Assembly: GCA_003696445.1 (NCBI GenBank)
Contig: RFHE01000334.1
Coordinates: 1 to 40,622 of the forward strand
Direction of reading: 5' to 3'
From: Calditrichota bacterium
GTDB lineage: Bacteria; Calditrichota; Calditrichia; RBG-13-44-9; J042
DNA length: 40,622 nucleotides
Shown here: positions 1 to 9,558 of the stretch, in pieces
Numbering within the stretch: the first letter of the stretch is position 1
Layout of the letters: each line of letters starts with the position of its first letter
Program-made: the position numbers and the translations under genes
The notes under the pieces: generated by a model
What the model was told of the DNA's origin: nothing
What the model saw: the letters and a program-made list of their open reading frames with translations, nothing else
Databases searched by the model: none

Positions 1-504
1 ACATCCCGGGTAGGCATCACCCTGATCAATCTGGCCGGCAGCATCCGCTGGGATAACCAGCCTGAGATGCACACCACCACCATCCAGGCCAACCATTTCA
101 GCCTGCCCTCCAACCTGTCCGATTCACTGGTTACCAACCACGATTCCAGCTATGCCATCGAGAATTTTACCACCCGCCTGCCGGTGGTTCTGGACATGGC
201 CACCAGCTGGCAGCCCAGTGCACACCTGCTGATTACCGGCGAATGGGAGCAGGGGCTGAACCGCAGCATGGGCGCCACCACTACCCCGCGCCTTGCACTG
301 GGCGGGGAGTTCAAAGCCCTGCCGGTGTTCCCTGTGCGAGCCGGCCTTTCCGTCGGCGGGGCCGCCGGACGTTCCCTTGCCCTTGGCGCCGGTCTGGACC
401 TGAACTACTGGAAGCTGGATCTGGCTTACCTGACCCACGACGGCATCTTTCCCGGCAGCAGCAAAGGCTTCTCGCTGGCACTGACCACCCGCTTTCGCTT
501 CTGA
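1..504 (+). CDS. C-terminal part of a DUF5723/PorV-like outer-membrane beta-barrel protein (5' end outside window)
   Basis: Frame 1 is open from base 1 to the TGA at 502-504. It is colinear with the C-terminus of the 2844-4112 product (e.g. 'LALGAGLDLNYWKLDLAYLTHDG...GFSLALTTRFRF' vs 'WALGSGLNLKYWFVDVAVINHGG...GITLAVSTRFRF') and ends in an aromatic residue as barrels do. Confidence 0.7.
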   Translation, partial: TSRVGITLINLAGSIRWDNQPEMHTTTIQANHFSLPSNLSDSLVTNHDSSYAIENFTTRLPVVLDMATSWQPSAHLLITGEWEQGLNRSMGATTTPRLALGGEFKALPVFPVRAGLSVGGAAGRSLALGAGLDLNYWKLDLAYLTHDGIFPGSSKGFSLALTTRFRF

Positions 505-511
505 TCATCCG

Positions 512-533
512 GGCCTCTCCCAGGCCGGTTTTT
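512..533 (+). terminator. Candidate rho-independent terminator
   Basis: GGCCT-CTCCC-AGGCC stem-loop followed by a T5 run, just after the stop at 504. Confidence 0.5.
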
Positions 534-723
534 CAACAACTGACGAAAATTACAACAATCTCTAAACCCGCCGCGCTTTCAGACATCCGGCTCGCGACGC
601 TTACACCATAAGGCATCCACCGGGTGCTCGTCGGGAAACGCTATAGTTGGCACTGGCTTTGCAATTGATTCTATCGTCAAAGTTCAGTTTCAGGGAAGAA
701 ACCATTAATTCAGGGACGAAGCC

Positions 724-2832
724 ATGCATAAATTGTGTGGATTTTCTTTTAGTAGCTTTATCCTCTTCATTATTCCGTTTCTTTTTTCCGGCTGTAGCGT
801 TCAGGAACCCTCGGTCCCCAGCTGGAATGTTCCGGTAACCGTTCCCCTCTCGCAACAGACCTTTCGTCTGGGCGATTACCTGCTCAACGATTCCACCATT
901 GTGGCTCGCGGGGCCGATTCGCTCATTTTTCTGGACTTTAAAGGGAACCTGGATACCGTTCGGGTTAATGAGGAGGTGCTCCGGCTGCCCGCTCAGGATA
1001 CCTCACAAGCCTTTGCGCTGGGGGAAATCCAATTGGATGCCCTGACCAGCCTGAACTCCGGTTTTCAGACCCTGGGCGAACTGATGCCCGACCTGCAAAA
1101 CTTGGTCGGCCAGCCGGTGCCGTTCACCGTTCCGGAAACCACTTTGACCCCGGCGCCACAGGTGTTGAATTCACCGGATTTTGACAAGGCTCTGCTGGCT
1201 TCCGGACGCATTCAGGTGCGTTTTTTCAACAACCTGCCCTTTCCGCTGGGCCCCAATGCCAGCACTCCCGACGGCATGCATCTGACGGTGTACGATAACC
1301 AGAATCAAAAGGTGGTCGAATTTGTAGTCAGCCAGGTGGTAAATCCGGGCGATCAAGTGGTAAGGGAATCGGCTTTGCCCCAGAACCGCTGGATACAGCA
1401 ACCGTTTCGCATTGAATATACCCTGCCGGTAGCGCAAAGTACCTCCTTTTTGGTCACCAGCGACCTGCTCAACTCGGCCGGCTTTTCTCTGGAATTGCAG
1501 TTCCGCCAATTGCGGGCGCTGGAAATCGTAGCCGACATACCAGCGCAACAGGTGAGCCGGCAAACTTCCTTTGCCATTCCGGGAAAGAACCGCCTGAAAT
1601 GGGGCAAGCTGGAACAGGGCAGCCTGGTGCTCAATTTCAACAACCAGTTGCCCGTTGGACTCACGCTCAATTTTACCATCCCTTTTCTTCTCGGCGCTGA
1701 AAAACAGCCGATCAGCCGCCAGGTGGTGTTGCCCGCCGCCTCGCAACAGGCGGTGACCATCGATTTGAGCAATGCCGAGTTCACCAATCCGCAATCGCCC
1801 GGCGCCTACCTGGACAGCGTTACCGTAGAATATCAGGTGAGCACCCAGCCCTCCAGCGGCATGGTTCATCTCAAACATACCGACCAGGTTGCGGTGGCGA
1901 TTCACAGCGATCCTCTCGTCCTGGCGGGTTTTTCCGGCTATCTGGCCGGGGACACGCTGGCCATGGCCCCGATTGTCGTCCGAGACATCGCCGACTATCA
2001 GGGGCTGGACCCGGATGTGCAGTTTCAACAGGTGAGTTTGGATTTTTCCCTGCACAGTGAAGTCAATGTGGAAAACCTGATCCTGAAACTGCACCTGGTG
2101 GGGTACCACGAAGAACAGGGAGTGGTGACCGACTCCTCGCTGCTGGTGCTGGCCGATCAGCCCATTACCCCGGGGCAGCCCGGTCAACCCGGGACGACCA
2201 CCTTTACCCTCACCGGTGCCGATTTAGCCAACTTTTTGAGCATTCTCCCCACCAGCATTAAAGCCAGCGGGCAGGTGCAGGTGGGTGGCAATACGGAAAT
2301 CACCAAAGGCAGCCGCCTGTGGGGCGATTACCATTTCTCCACCCCGTTAAAGGTACAGATTCAGCATGTCGCTCCCTTCGAAGCAGATCCCACGGTGATT
2401 GAGCCTAACGATATCGACCAGCAGGTGCGCGATGCCAGCGAGAACGACTTGAGTGAAGCCACCCTTTCGCTACAAGTGGAAAACCACACGCCCCTGGGCG
2501 GTTCGGTGCGCATCATCATCACGGCCGACCCCACTGCCGTGGATCCCTATGATCTGGATCATCTGAATCCCGACCTGACCATTGTGAAAGACGTTTCGCT
2601 GGCTGCCGCACCGGTAGATCCTACAACCGGATATGTCAACCAATCTGCCATGAATCCGATCGAATTATCGCTGGATGCCCGGGAGATTGCCCTGTTCGCT
2701 CATCCTCCCTTAAAAGTGGGCTACCTGCTGCAGATCGACGATACCGCCCAGCCGGTGGCGGTGCGGGCCAACGATTATGTGCGGCTGGCCGGAATGGTTC
2801 GGATTGTGTACAACGTAAACAGCAACAATTGA
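724..2832 (+). CDS. Large predicted lipoprotein of unknown function
   Basis: 702 aa; N-terminal hydrophobic segment with lipobox-like 'LFSGC'; beta-rich composition. Confidence 0.75.
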   Translation: MHKLCGFSFSSFILFIIPFLFSGCSVQEPSVPSWNVPVTVPLSQQTFRLGDYLLNDSTIVARGADSLIFLDFKGNLDTVRVNEEVLRLPAQDTSQAFALGEIQLDALTSLNSGFQTLGELMPDLQNLVGQPVPFTVPETTLTPAPQVLNSPDFDKALLASGRIQVRFFNNLPFPLGPNASTPDGMHLTVYDNQNQKVVEFVVSQVVNPGDQVVRESALPQNRWIQQPFRIEYTLPVAQSTSFLVTSDLLNSAGFSLELQFRQLRALEIVADIPAQQVSRQTSFAIPGKNRLKWGKLEQGSLVLNFNNQLPVGLTLNFTIPFLLGAEKQPISRQVVLPAASQQAVTIDLSNAEFTNPQSPGAYLDSVTVEYQVSTQPSSGMVHLKHTDQVAVAIHSDPLVLAGFSGYLAGDTLAMAPIVVRDIADYQGLDPDVQFQQVSLDFSLHSEVNVENLILKLHLVGYHEEQGVVTDSSLLVLADQPITPGQPGQPGTTTFTLTGADLANFLSILPTSIKASGQVQVGGNTEITKGSRLWGDYHFSTPLKVQIQHVAPFEADPTVIEPNDIDQQVRDASENDLSEATLSLQVENHTPLGGSVRIIITADPTAVDPYDLDHLNPDLTIVKDVSLAAAPVDPTTGYVNQSAMNPIELSLDAREIALFAHPPLKVGYLLQIDDTAQPVAVRANDYVRLAGMVRIVYNVNSNN

Positions 2833-2843
2833 GGGAGATTATC

Positions 2844-4112
2844 ATGGGAAAACGTTCCCTTGCCATCTGGTGGATTGTCATTTTGCTCTTGGGGATTGCC
2901 GTCGGCGAGGCCTACGCCCAGCAGGCCATCGACGCCCGGGCAGCCGGCATGGCCTTCAGCAACAGCGCGGCCGGTTATGGCTTGGAACAGGTGGGGATGA
3001 ACCCGGCCATGCTGGCCTTTCCGTACGGGTTTAATTTCGAGCTCAATCTCTTTTCCGGGCAGTTCAGCCTGTTCAACAATGCCCTCAACAAAGCTCAATT
3101 CGATGACTACTTTGCCCCGGGGAGAGTGCTCAGCGAAAGCGACAAACAACAATTATTACAACTAATCCCACAGTCTGGGTTTCAGGCCAGTGCCGGAGCA
3201 CGGGTCAATACGCTGGCGGTGGCTTCGCGCTATTTCAGTCTGGCTCTGGTAGGCATGGGTTCGGGCAGGGTGCAGATCCCCCGCGAACCGTTTGAACTGG
3301 CCCTTCAGGGCAACCAGCTCGGGCGAGAATATCGGTTTAACAATGTGGAAGGGCTCGGCTGGGCCGCCGCCGGAGCCCTGTTTAGCATCGGGATCCCTCT
3401 CCACTCGGCCGATGGCTATCCGGTTACTGCCGTGGGGATAACGGCTAAGTACCTGAACGGCTTTGCCTACTTCGAGGTGCTGAACAGCGAGGGGCGGCTG
3501 GTAACCACCGCCAGTGGCATTGACCTGAACGGCCGGTTGACCGCACGCAGCTCGGAAGGAGGGCAGGGCTACGGCCTGGACTTCGGTCTGGTCACCCGTT
3601 TTGGGGCGCGCTGGCAACTGGCTTTCTCCCTATCCAATGCCATCAGCCGAATTAATTGGCGTTCAAACAACCAGCTTCGTTATTTTTCGCTGAAAGCAGA
3701 CAGTTTGAGTTTTCCTGATGAGTTTTCCGACAGCCTTCTGGTGGACGAGGACAGCAGCGCAGCCTTAGGCGCCTTTTCCACACCGCTTGCCCGACGGCTC
3801 ACTGCGGCCTTTGCCTATCGCTTCAGCCGACGAACGGTGGCCACCGGCCAGGTGGAGCTGCCGGCCGGTGGTTCCTCCCTCTCCAGGGGAAACCAGCGCC
3901 TTGCGTTCGGCCTGGAAACCAGCCTGATCTCCCTGTTGCCCCTGCGCACCGGCATTTCGCTGGGTGACAACAAAGGGCTCTCCTGGGCACTTGGCAGTGG
4001 CCTGAATCTGAAATACTGGTTTGTCGATGTGGCGGTCATCAATCACGGCGGACTGAAGAATGCCAGCAGTCGGGGGATTACGCTGGCCGTGTCCACCCGT
4101 TTTCGATTTTAG
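2844..4112 (+). CDS. DUF5723/PorV-like outer-membrane beta-barrel protein
   Basis: Signal peptide (MGKRSLAIWWIVILLLGIAVGEAYAQQ), 'AIDARAAGMAFSNSAAGYGLEQVGMNPAML' N-terminal motif, C-terminal STRFRF. The ATG at 2844 follows GAGGGA and is preferred over the track's TTG at 2829. Confidence 0.75.
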   Translation: MGKRSLAIWWIVILLLGIAVGEAYAQQAIDARAAGMAFSNSAAGYGLEQVGMNPAMLAFPYGFNFELNLFSGQFSLFNNALNKAQFDDYFAPGRVLSESDKQQLLQLIPQSGFQASAGARVNTLAVASRYFSLALVGMGSGRVQIPREPFELALQGNQLGREYRFNNVEGLGWAAAGALFSIGIPLHSADGYPVTAVGITAKYLNGFAYFEVLNSEGRLVTTASGIDLNGRLTARSSEGGQGYGLDFGLVTRFGARWQLAFSLSNAISRINWRSNNQLRYFSLKADSLSFPDEFSDSLLVDEDSSAALGAFSTPLARRLTAAFAYRFSRRTVATGQVELPAGGSSLSRGNQRLAFGLETSLISLLPLRTGISLGDNKGLSWALGSGLNLKYWFVDVAVINHGGLKNASSRGITLAVSTRFRF

Positions 4113-4139
4113 AGATGCCTGGTCATACCACCCACCCGC

Positions 4140-4185
4140 AGGGGCATGCGCGGCCTTAGGGCCCGGGTGCCCCTGTGCTTTTTCC
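4140..4185 (+). terminator. Candidate rho-independent terminator between convergent genes
   Basis: AGGGGCA (4140-4146) pairs with TGCCCCT (4168-4174), with an inner GGCC/GGCC, followed by GTGCTTTTT; lies between the gene ending at 4112(+) and the gene ending at 4192(-). Confidence 0.55.
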
Positions 4186-4191
4186 AGCCAC

Positions 4192-4839
4192 TCAACCGGT
4201 TAGTATCAACTCTTTTAGAACCGTGTAATGGGCCCCTTCCCGCCGAAGTTGGCTGCGCATCACCTGAACCCGATCCACCGGCATAGGCACCGGCTGGAAA
4301 GAAAGCCGGGAAAAGGTTTCGATGAGAGGTTTTAGATTTTTGGGACTGCGCACCCTGCCAAGGGTGAGGTGAGGCGTAAAAGGCCGGTTTTCTTCAGGGA
4401 AGCCCAGATCAACCATGGCCTGCTCGATTCGGGCTTGCAGGTGCGCCAGTGCTTCTCGGCCGCTGTCGTCGAAGCCCACCCAGAATACCCGCGGCCTGGT
4501 CAGCGAGGGGAAGGCACCCAGGTTGCGGGCAACCAGAGCAAAAGGTTCAATGCCCGAACTGGCTGCGGCCACCGCTGCAAAGATTTCGTTCAGCCGTTTG
4601 GCAGGGACATTGCCCAGAAACTTCAAGGTGAGATGAATGGACTCTGGACGCACCCATTTTACGTCGCCGTTAAGCGGTTTCAGCTCCCCGATCAAAGATT
4701 TCAGGCGCTGAATCAGCGGCGGGGGCACGGGGATGGCGACAAAAACACGCATCTTCTCCGGTAAGGACGAATTCATGGCACACTCCTGGGAACTGTCTAA
4801 AAAGTAAAGCCAAGGGGATATACTCGCGATTTTGTGCAT
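4192..4839 (-). CDS. thpR: RNA 2',3'-cyclic phosphodiesterase (2H phosphoesterase family); true start may be internal at MNSSLPEKMRVFVAIP
   Basis: Two HxTx motifs: 'IHLTLKFLG' and 'PHLTLGRV'; 'MRVFVAIPVPP' N-terminus. Confidence 0.88.
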   Translation of the reverse strand: MHKIASISPWLYFLDSSQECAMNSSLPEKMRVFVAIPVPPPLIQRLKSLIGELKPLNGDVKWVRPESIHLTLKFLGNVPAKRLNEIFAAVAAASSGIEPFALVARNLGAFPSLTRPRVFWVGFDDSGREALAHLQARIEQAMVDLGFPEENRPFTPHLTLGRVRSPKNLKPLIETFSRLSFQPVPMPVDRVQVMRSQLRREGAHYTVLKELILTG

Positions 4840-5098
4840 TCAGTGGTTTGGGTAAAAGCAGGGTTTGCAGCCGGGGTTTTTTCGATTAAACCCAGCCATT
4901 TAAGCAAAGCAATCAACCTTGATTTCCTTCATTTTTTGGCAACCTCAATGCCTTCGCCCAATCTCTTGGCAAGAGAGCAGGTCGGGGGATGCGTTGATTT
5001 AAGTTCGGTGCCAGCGAAAAAGCTAATTGTATAACAATACAGAATCGCAGCCTTTTTGGACAACCCCTTTGCTCTGGTTTGCCGGATTTGCGGTTGCA

Positions 5099-6361
5099 TT
5101 ACGAATCGGTGAGCACATCGCCCACCGGCAACCCCAACAGAATGCGGCGGAGGAAATCCAAGGCAGCTTGGGCGGCCAGTTCTTTATTTAATCGGCGGTC
5201 CTGCACAAATTGAAACCGCCGGGCCATGACCCCTTCCGGGCCAGCCAAACCCACGTACACCAATCCCACCGGCTTGGTGGGTGTTGCTCCCGTGGGGCCG
5301 GCAATGCCGGTTGTGGACAGGGCATAGCTGGATTGAAAGGCCTTCTGCACCCCAGCGGCCATTTCCCGAGCCACCACATCGCTCACCGCTCCGAATTGAT
5401 CCAGCGAGGCTTTGCGCACCCCCAGAAATCGCATTTTGCTTTCGTTGGAGTAGGTGACCATGCCACCCAAAAAATAGGTGGAGCTTCCCGATACATTGGT
5501 AATGCGGTCCTGGACCAGCCCTCCGGTGCAGCTTTCGGCCACCGCCAGGGTTAGATTTCTTTCCCGGAGCAACCGCCCGACCACCGCTTCCAGGTCTTCC
5601 TCGCCCCGGGCATACACGTAATCCCCAACCCGTTCCATGAGGGCCGACTCAAAGGCTTGCTGGCGGTGGGGGGCTGTGGCTGCAGCGCCGCGGGCGATGA
5701 CACGAATGTCCACACCGGTAAACTTGGGCAAAAAGGCGACTTCAAAGTCCGGAAATTGGTTTAGGACATCGCGCAACACTTCGTACAGCCGAGACTCGGC
5801 GATGCCGGTGCTGCGAAATTGCTGAACCCAGATGGCACCACCACCGGTCTTCTGGCGCAAATAGGGTAGCACGGCCTGTTCCATCAATCCTTTCATTTCC
5901 CGGGGCACACCAGGTAACACGAAAACCTCCTTTCCCTCCCGGGAGAAATGCAGTCCGGGCGCCGTGCCCACCGGATTTTCCAGAACTCGCGCGCCCCGGG
6001 GCACCATGGCCTGACCGCGGTTGACCGCGGGCATCTGCATGCCGCGCCGGCGAAACCGTTCTTCAACACGGCGTGAAATCGCCTCATTCAGCTCCAACGG
6101 GGCTCCAAAATACTCGGCAACAGCCTTTTTGGTTACATCGTCGTGGGTAGGTCCCAGGCCTCCGGTTAAAATGACCAACTCCGCCTCCGCCAGTGCAGAC
6201 TCTAACGCTGTACGGATGGCCTCCGCTTCGTCCCCGATGGTCACTACCTTCCGCGTTACAATACCCAGTTCGAAAAGCTTCCCGGAAATAAAGGTAGCAT
6301 TGGTGTTGGTGGTGCGCCCATTGAGCAACTCGTTGCCAATCGAAATGAGAATCGCTTCCAT
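5099..6361 (-). CDS. cinA: CinA family nicotinamide mononucleotide deamidase / competence-damage protein
   Basis: 'MEAILISIGNELLNGRTTNTN', 'LTGGLGPTHDDVTK', 'LPGVPREMKGL', C-terminal 'LAVAESCTGGLV...TGIAGPTGATPTKPVGLVYVG'. ATG at 6361 preferred over the track start 6397. Confidence 0.93.
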   Translation of the reverse strand: MEAILISIGNELLNGRTTNTNATFISGKLFELGIVTRKVVTIGDEAEAIRTALESALAEAELVILTGGLGPTHDDVTKKAVAEYFGAPLELNEAISRRVEERFRRRGMQMPAVNRGQAMVPRGARVLENPVGTAPGLHFSREGKEVFVLPGVPREMKGLMEQAVLPYLRQKTGGGAIWVQQFRSTGIAESRLYEVLRDVLNQFPDFEVAFLPKFTGVDIRVIARGAAATAPHRQQAFESALMERVGDYVYARGEEDLEAVVGRLLRERNLTLAVAESCTGGLVQDRITNVSGSSTYFLGGMVTYSNESKMRFLGVRKASLDQFGAVSDVVAREMAAGVQKAFQSSYALSTTGIAGPTGATPTKPVGLVYVGLAGPEGVMARRFQFVQDRRLNKELAAQAALDFLRRILLGLPVGDVLTDS

Positions 6362-6574
6362 GATGGCCTTCACAAATTGTTTTGGTTCGTTTCTCAAACA
6401 AATTAAAAGCCAACTCCCTCTGCTTCAAGGTTGTTTTTGGTAAGCCCACTTCGGGTCGATTTTTGGACAATGTAACCACGGTTCCAGCTTGGGAACCATT
6501 TCTTGCGTAACAAGATTGGTGACTCTATATTTGATTTCAATCACACAAATTTAAACTGTGAGCGGGGCGATTCC

Positions 6575-9535
6575 ATGAAACCTTTGTTAAGACGATTTCT
6601 CCTGTTGGGGATCAGCTTTGTTGTTCTGGTGGCCTGCAAACTGAGTGCTCAAAATTCCACAGCCGAACTGATCGCTACGATCGACCCTCCCTTAATTAAT
6701 GAAATTCGTGCCAGCGATGGAAACCGGGCGGTTACCGTGCGGGACAGCCTGTTGCTGGTTACCAATTTCTGGAATGGACTTCAGGTAATCAACATCGCTC
6801 AGGTGGAACATCCAAGGGAAATTGCTTTTTTGCCGCTGGAAGACCAGGCCCACAGGACGGTCGTTTCCGGAAAACGCGCCTACGTGGCCAATCACGCGGC
6901 CGGCATCCAGGTGGTGGACCTGACTGCGCTTCCCCGTCTCACCCCAGTGGCTACCCTGCCTACACCGGGGCCGGCGCTGGATTTAAGCGTAGAGGATAGT
7001 TTGCTTTACGTAGCCCTGGGGGATGAGGGCTTTTGCGTTCTCGAGGTGGCGGATTTGCATCACCCCCGTACCCTTGCACTGGAAGTACCTGGGGGATGGA
7101 TTCAGGCCATCGCCAAGCAGGGCAATCGGCTGTATTTGGCCGCCAAGCGAGATGGTGTGCTCCTCTACGATATCAGCCAGCCTACCCTTCCCCAAAAAAT
7201 TTCTCAGTACCGAACCGGGTTCGACGCCATGTACCTTCAGGTGGAAGATAGCCTGCTTTATGTGGCCGACGGGGGTGGTGGACTGCTCATCATGGATATC
7301 CGTCGCCCGGACTCCCCGGAAACGCTGGTGAGGGTACCCACCCAGGGCTTTATTATTCACCTGCACAAAATGGGCAATTTTGTTTACCTGGCCAATCTGG
7401 ACGTAGGTTTGCAGATGGTCAACGTAAGCGACCCCGCTCACCCGGTTCTGGAAAGCACATACCTGACCGAGAGCCAGGTGTATGGGGTGGAGAAACACGA
7501 CGAATACGTTTATGTGGCCGCCAACACCCAGACGTTGATTCTGCGTCACGATCAGGCCCCGCGCATGAAGCCGGTAGGCGACCTGGTGCTGAAAGAAAAC
7601 GAGCCCTTCCAGCTACAACTGGATGTATTTGATCCGGATGGCGATCCGCTCACCGTGCGCGCCTTTCACCTGCCCCCGGGGAGCAGCTTCGACAGCACCA
7701 ATTTTGTATTTCGTTGGAGGCCTACTTATGACCAGGCCGGGGTGTATCCAAACCTCATTTTTCAGGCTACCGAAAACACCCGCAGCCGCCTTTCGGTTGC
7801 AGACACCATTCAGATCACCGTAGAACACGTGAACCGGCCGCCGGATTTGCCTGAACTGGCTCCGCTGGAGGTAAAGGAAAATCAGCGGGTGGTCTTTCGC
7901 CTGCCCGCAGGGAGCGATCCCGATCCCGAGGATGCCGGGCGGCTTCGCTATCGGGCAGAGAACCTGCCGGCAGGGGCGCAATTTGACCCCGATTCACTGG
8001 AATTTCGCTGGACCCCCACCTTTGACCAGGCCGGGGTGTACATCGTCGATTTTGTGCTGGAGGATGGCGCCGGTGGTGCAGATCGCGAGCCGTTGGCCAT
8101 CAAAGTGGATAACGTGGATCGGCCGCCGGTGGTAGAACCGATTGCCGATTTAACCATCCGGGAAGGGGAAAGGCTGGAACTGCCTGTAAAAGCTACCGAT
8201 CCGGACAAAGAAGACGCCGGTCGCATTCGGGTGAAAGTGGAGAATTTACCGCCGGGTGCTGTTTTCGATTCTACCCGTTCCTTGGTGCTATGGACCCCCG
8301 ATTACGACGCCTCCGGCGTGTATCCGGATATTCGGGTCATTGCTTTGTCCGGACCGCTCAGCGACACCGCCCGGTTCACCCTAACAGTCTCCCATGTGAA
8401 CCGGCCGCCCGTTTTAGCCGACTTACCCGCCTTTCAGGTTCGGGAACAGGAAACGCTCCGTTTTCGGATTCATGGGAGTGATCCCGACCGGGAGGACTCG
8501 GCGCGGCTGACCTACCATGCGGAAAACCTGCCGCCCGGTGCGCAATTCGATCCCGACTCCCTGGAATTTAGCTGGACACCCACTTTTGAGCAGGCCGGCG
8601 TTTATCGAGAGGTCGGTTTCGTGGTCAGTGATCCGGAGGGGCTTTCGGATCGGAAAACCACCACCATTACCGTGGAAAATGTGAATCGACCTCCCAAGAT
8701 GAACCCACCCCCACCAATAAGCGGCAAAGAAAATGAATGGCTGGAGGTGCAATTAACGGCCAGCGATCCGGACAGCGAGGATGCCGGCCATCTGACCTTT
8801 TTTGCCCGTAACCTGCCGCAGGGAGCGCAGCTGGAGGCCAGCACCGGTCGGTTGCGCTGGAAACCCGACTTCGACCAGGCCGGTGATTACCGAATTCTGG
8901 TGGGCGTGCGCGACAGCGAACTGTCCGATAGTGCACAGTTGGCAATCCATGTGGAGAATACCAACCGGCCGCCTGAGCTCAACATGCCGGCCCAAATCAC
9001 GGCAAGGGAGGGCGAGCCTGTAAACCTTCGCATTCAGGCCAGCGATCCCGATCGGGAGGATTCGCTCAACCTGAGCCTGAGCATCGAATCCTTACCCGAA
9101 GGGGCGCGCTTTAATCCGGCCACCGGTGAACTGGCTTGGACACCCGGCTACCAGCAGGCTGGCACCTACAGCGTCACCGTCAAGGCCTCCGATGGCGAGG
9201 CGGAAACCAGTGGGGTGCTGGAAATCCGTGTGGAAAACGTCAACCGTCCCCCGCAACTAACCGTGCCAGCCACCATCAGTGGTAAAGAAGGGGAAACCAT
9301 CGAATTCACGGTTAACGCCGGCGATCCCGATCAGGAGGATCGGGGCCGGTTGCAACTACAGGTCCGCAATCTGCCCGAGGGGGCCCATTTCGACGCCGGG
9401 AGCGGTACCTTTCGCTGGCAGCCCAACGCCGAGCAAGCAGGGGCATACGAAGTCACTTTTCTGGTCGCCGATCCAGGCGGCCTGCAGGCCTCGGCCACCT
9501 GCAAAATTACGGTTGCCGATGTACCCGAACTTTAA
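6575..9535 (+). CDS. LVIVD-repeat beta-propeller lipoprotein with seven tandem Ig/cadherin-like domains
   Basis: Signal sequence with lipobox-like 'VLVAC'; repeated 'LYVA...GGLLIMDIRRPDSPE' propeller units; seven ~90-aa units separated by 'V.NVNRPP' linkers. Confidence 0.85.
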   Translation: MKPLLRRFLLLGISFVVLVACKLSAQNSTAELIATIDPPLINEIRASDGNRAVTVRDSLLLVTNFWNGLQVINIAQVEHPREIAFLPLEDQAHRTVVSGKRAYVANHAAGIQVVDLTALPRLTPVATLPTPGPALDLSVEDSLLYVALGDEGFCVLEVADLHHPRTLALEVPGGWIQAIAKQGNRLYLAAKRDGVLLYDISQPTLPQKISQYRTGFDAMYLQVEDSLLYVADGGGGLLIMDIRRPDSPETLVRVPTQGFIIHLHKMGNFVYLANLDVGLQMVNVSDPAHPVLESTYLTESQVYGVEKHDEYVYVAANTQTLILRHDQAPRMKPVGDLVLKENEPFQLQLDVFDPDGDPLTVRAFHLPPGSSFDSTNFVFRWRPTYDQAGVYPNLIFQATENTRSRLSVADTIQITVEHVNRPPDLPELAPLEVKENQRVVFRLPAGSDPDPEDAGRLRYRAENLPAGAQFDPDSLEFRWTPTFDQAGVYIVDFVLEDGAGGADREPLAIKVDNVDRPPVVEPIADLTIREGERLELPVKATDPDKEDAGRIRVKVENLPPGAVFDSTRSLVLWTPDYDASGVYPDIRVIALSGPLSDTARFTLTVSHVNRPPVLADLPAFQVREQETLRFRIHGSDPDREDSARLTYHAENLPPGAQFDPDSLEFSWTPTFEQAGVYREVGFVVSDPEGLSDRKTTTITVENVNRPPKMNPPPPISGKENEWLEVQLTASDPDSEDAGHLTFFARNLPQGAQLEASTGRLRWKPDFDQAGDYRILVGVRDSELSDSAQLAIHVENTNRPPELNMPAQITAREGEPVNLRIQASDPDREDSLNLSLSIESLPEGARFNPATGELAWTPGYQQAGTYSVTVKASDGEAETSGVLEIRVENVNRPPQLTVPATISGKEGETIEFTVNAGDPDQEDRGRLQLQVRNLPEGAHFDAGSGTFRWQPNAEQAGAYEVTFLVADPGGLQASATCKITVADVPEL
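7555..9532 (+). repeat. Seven tandem ~90-codon repeats (putative Ig/cadherin-like domains)
   Basis: Recurring 'D.EDAG.L...NLP.GA.FD...F.W.P.FDQAGVY...V.NVNRPP' unit within the 1010-aa ORF. Confidence 0.85.
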
Positions 9536-9558
9536 ACCGGTAGCTTGGTTAAAGGCAG

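Noticed and set aside
1171-2187. 338-aa minus-strand ORF
   Set aside because: Fully antisense to the 702-aa lipoprotein gene, which has signal and lipobox; the product has shadow-ORF composition (His/Gln/Arg-rich, no recognisable motif).
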